Shown: positions 63,119-64,000 of the stretch, piece by piece | Numbering within the stretch: the stretch's first letter is position 1 | Layout: every line of letters begins with the position of its first letter | Assembly (NCBI GenBank): GCA_029432815.1 | Contig: JAROBA010000027.1 | Span: 1 to 64,000 of the forward strand | Direction of reading: 5' to 3' | Source: Pontiellaceae bacterium B1224 | GTDB taxonomy: Bacteria > Verrucomicrobiota > Kiritimatiellia > Kiritimatiellales > Pontiellaceae | Length of the DNA: 64,000 nt | Notes under the pieces: generated by a model | What the model was told of the DNA's origin: nothing | What the model saw: the letters and a program-made list of their open reading frames with translations, nothing else | The model's database searches: none | Program-made: the position numbers and the translations under genes

Positions 63119-63856
63119 CTAGCTGGCTGTCAGACCGACCTCTTCAAAGGCCTTGACCAAAACGTTCAGCATGGTGTTGTTCAAACCATCAACCTGGACA
63201 CATACCAGGTTCCGACGGCTGGAAAGCAGGCGCGGCACTTCACATAGATTCAACGATTGAAGTGCTGCCGTATAACGCGGGTCGAGGGCAATACGCAGTT
63301 GACCCTCAAAAATGTCGATAAAGGAAAATTCTTCCCACTCATCATAATTCCAAAGACTGCAGAACCCGTCCTTCATCGTGACACGTACTGTTCCGCCGCA
63401 TGCATCGTTCAAACAGGTGTAATATTGTTTAAAGACGCTGAACAGACGGCCGGATTCATCCAGCTTGTTAAAATGGGCAGCAATATCTTTTTTAATGGGC
63501 GGAACCTCCACACCTTTGGGCAGGGATCTTCCGTTTGCTGCCGAAGCTTTTGCTACAGGCTGGACCGGCTCTTCAGTTGGTTTAGTCGATTCAACAACCG
63601 GTGTTTCCGCTTTGACCTCTTCAGCAGGCGCCGCCTCTTCTTTAAGATCAGCTTTGCCAGCCGCATCCTTTGCGCTTGCTTCAGCCGCGTACGATTTTCC
63701 TCCTAGAAAACCCTGCAAATTGACGACCACGCTGTCTTTCACCAGACGCATGCGACGGCCTTGCTTCACCTTCTCCATCAGGGAAACATAGTCCTGATAC
63801 GGAATCTGAAGGATTTCGCTGTCTTTCGCTACCAGGCATTTATCAATCGTATTCAT
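63119..63856 (-). CDS. Soluble two-domain protein with Ala/Glu/Pro linker, unknown function
   Basis: At 245 residues. Residues 1-55 form a small domain (KCLVAKDSEILQIPYQDYVS). A low-complexity Ala/Glu/Pro/Val linker spans about 58-110. The C-terminal domain (about 115-245) contains Cys residues (YYTCLNDACGGTVRV) and an acidic WNYDEWEEFSFIDIFEG stretch. No family recognised. ATG at 63856 follows GAAGGTTGG; it heads the unit and lies 50 bases from a sigma54-type promoter. Confidence 0.65.
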   Translation of the reverse strand: MNTIDKCLVAKDSEILQIPYQDYVSLMEKVKQGRRMRLVKDSVVVNLQGFLGGKSYAAEASAKDAAGKADLKEEAAPAEEVKAETPVVESTKPTEEPVQPVAKASAANGRSLPKGVEVPPIKKDIAAHFNKLDESGRLFSVFKQYYTCLNDACGGTVRVTMKDGFCSLWNYDEWEEFSFIDIFEGQLRIALDPRYTAALQSLNLCEVPRLLSSRRNLVCVQVDGLNNTMLNVLVKAFEEVGLTAS

Positions 63857-63905
63857 GCTTTATTCCAACCTTCATGTTTTTGTTTCAAAAAGCTGAGTCA
63901 CATTC

Positions 63906-63922
63906 AAGCAACTGGCATGCCA
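63906..63922 (-). promoter_or_regulatory. Sigma54 (-24/-12) promoter of the unknown operon
   Basis: On the minus strand TGGCATG-CCAG-TTGCTT, with GG at 63921-63920 and GC at 63909-63908, ten bases apart; the -12 box TTGCT fits the consensus best of the seven. Predicted start near 63896, 40 bases before ATG 63856. Confidence 0.75.
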
Positions 63923-64000
63923 AATATTAACGTCCAGATAATTTCCCGCAAAATTTTGAGGAATCCACATTCCGTCAAATTCGGCATGCTATCTGCTTCA

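Overview
The window looks like chromosomal DNA of a PVC-superphylum bacterium, most likely Kiritimatiellota/Verrucomicrobiota-like. Three things suggest this: a DUF1549/DUF1553 - DUF1501 - pre-peptidase-domain gene set typical of Planctomycetes/Verrucomicrobia relatives, an EF-Tu whose switch I region lacks the usual EEKARGITI and resembles PVC forms as I remember them, and abundant secreted proteins. This placement is inference; no rRNA gene is present to settle it.

Layout. 1-317: start of a secreted protein with calcium-loop motifs, running off the left edge. 791-13702: one minus-strand transcription/translation block from a sigma70-type promoter at 13675-13702: tRNA-Thr, tuf, rpmG, tRNA-Trp, secE, nusG, rplK, rplA, rplJ, rplL, rpoB, rpoC, ending in an intrinsic terminator. 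14178-27571: mixed genes (GspE/PilB ATPase, a short-chain dehydrogenase, an Arg-rich C2H2 zinc-finger protein, a large secreted repeat protein, a CvpA-like protein, and an LpoB / COG3014 / LPP20-like lipoprotein trio).

27878-56053 is a nitrogen and molybdenum island of about 28 kb. It holds nifE-nifN-nifB with a thioredoxin-like [2Fe-2S] ferredoxin, a YezD-like protein and TrmO; molybdate uptake (DUF2490 barrel, two ModA, DUF364, ModB, ModC); a fused NirBD nitrite reductase; molybdopterin cofactor genes (MobB-like/MobA fusion, moeA, moaC, mogA, a MoaE-MoeB-rhodanese triple fusion, moaD, moaA); a nitrate transporter; a PP2C-phosphatase/Ser-Thr kinase fusion; and a molybdopterin nitrate reductase with a fused DmsB-DmsC-like membrane partner. 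Six sequences matching -24/-12 sigma54 promoters, all with exact 10-base GG-to-GC spacing, stand in front of nifE, modA2, nirB, moaA, narK and the nitrate reductase operon. A seventh precedes an uncharacterised operon at the right edge (63856 down to 61742). Molybdate uptake, molybdopterin synthesis, FeMo-cofactor assembly and nitrate/nitrite reduction therefore appear to be one sigma54 regulon. nifHDK are not in the window.

The most unusual signal is not a gene. A 15-base gapped palindrome, TTCCAA-N3-TTGGAA, occurs 19 times perfectly by my reading, plus about a dozen degenerate copies, against about 0.004 expected by chance. It lies between genes, in 5' leaders, over gene starts, and inside coding sequences in all three reading frames, but is absent from the rpoC-tuf block (838-14145). 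Four copies form the centre of a larger composite inverted-repeat element with GTGAAACGTGA / TCACGTTTCAC arms, found five times between co-directional genes. A third inverted-repeat family (ACACAAAGACAC...GTGTCTTTGTGT type) sits at five gene boundaries and supplies the last codons and stops of some genes.

56273-63856 is all minus strand: the PVC-type secreted cluster, then a 54-residue small protein and two unknown Pro/Glu/Ala-rich proteins under the putative seventh sigma54 promoter.
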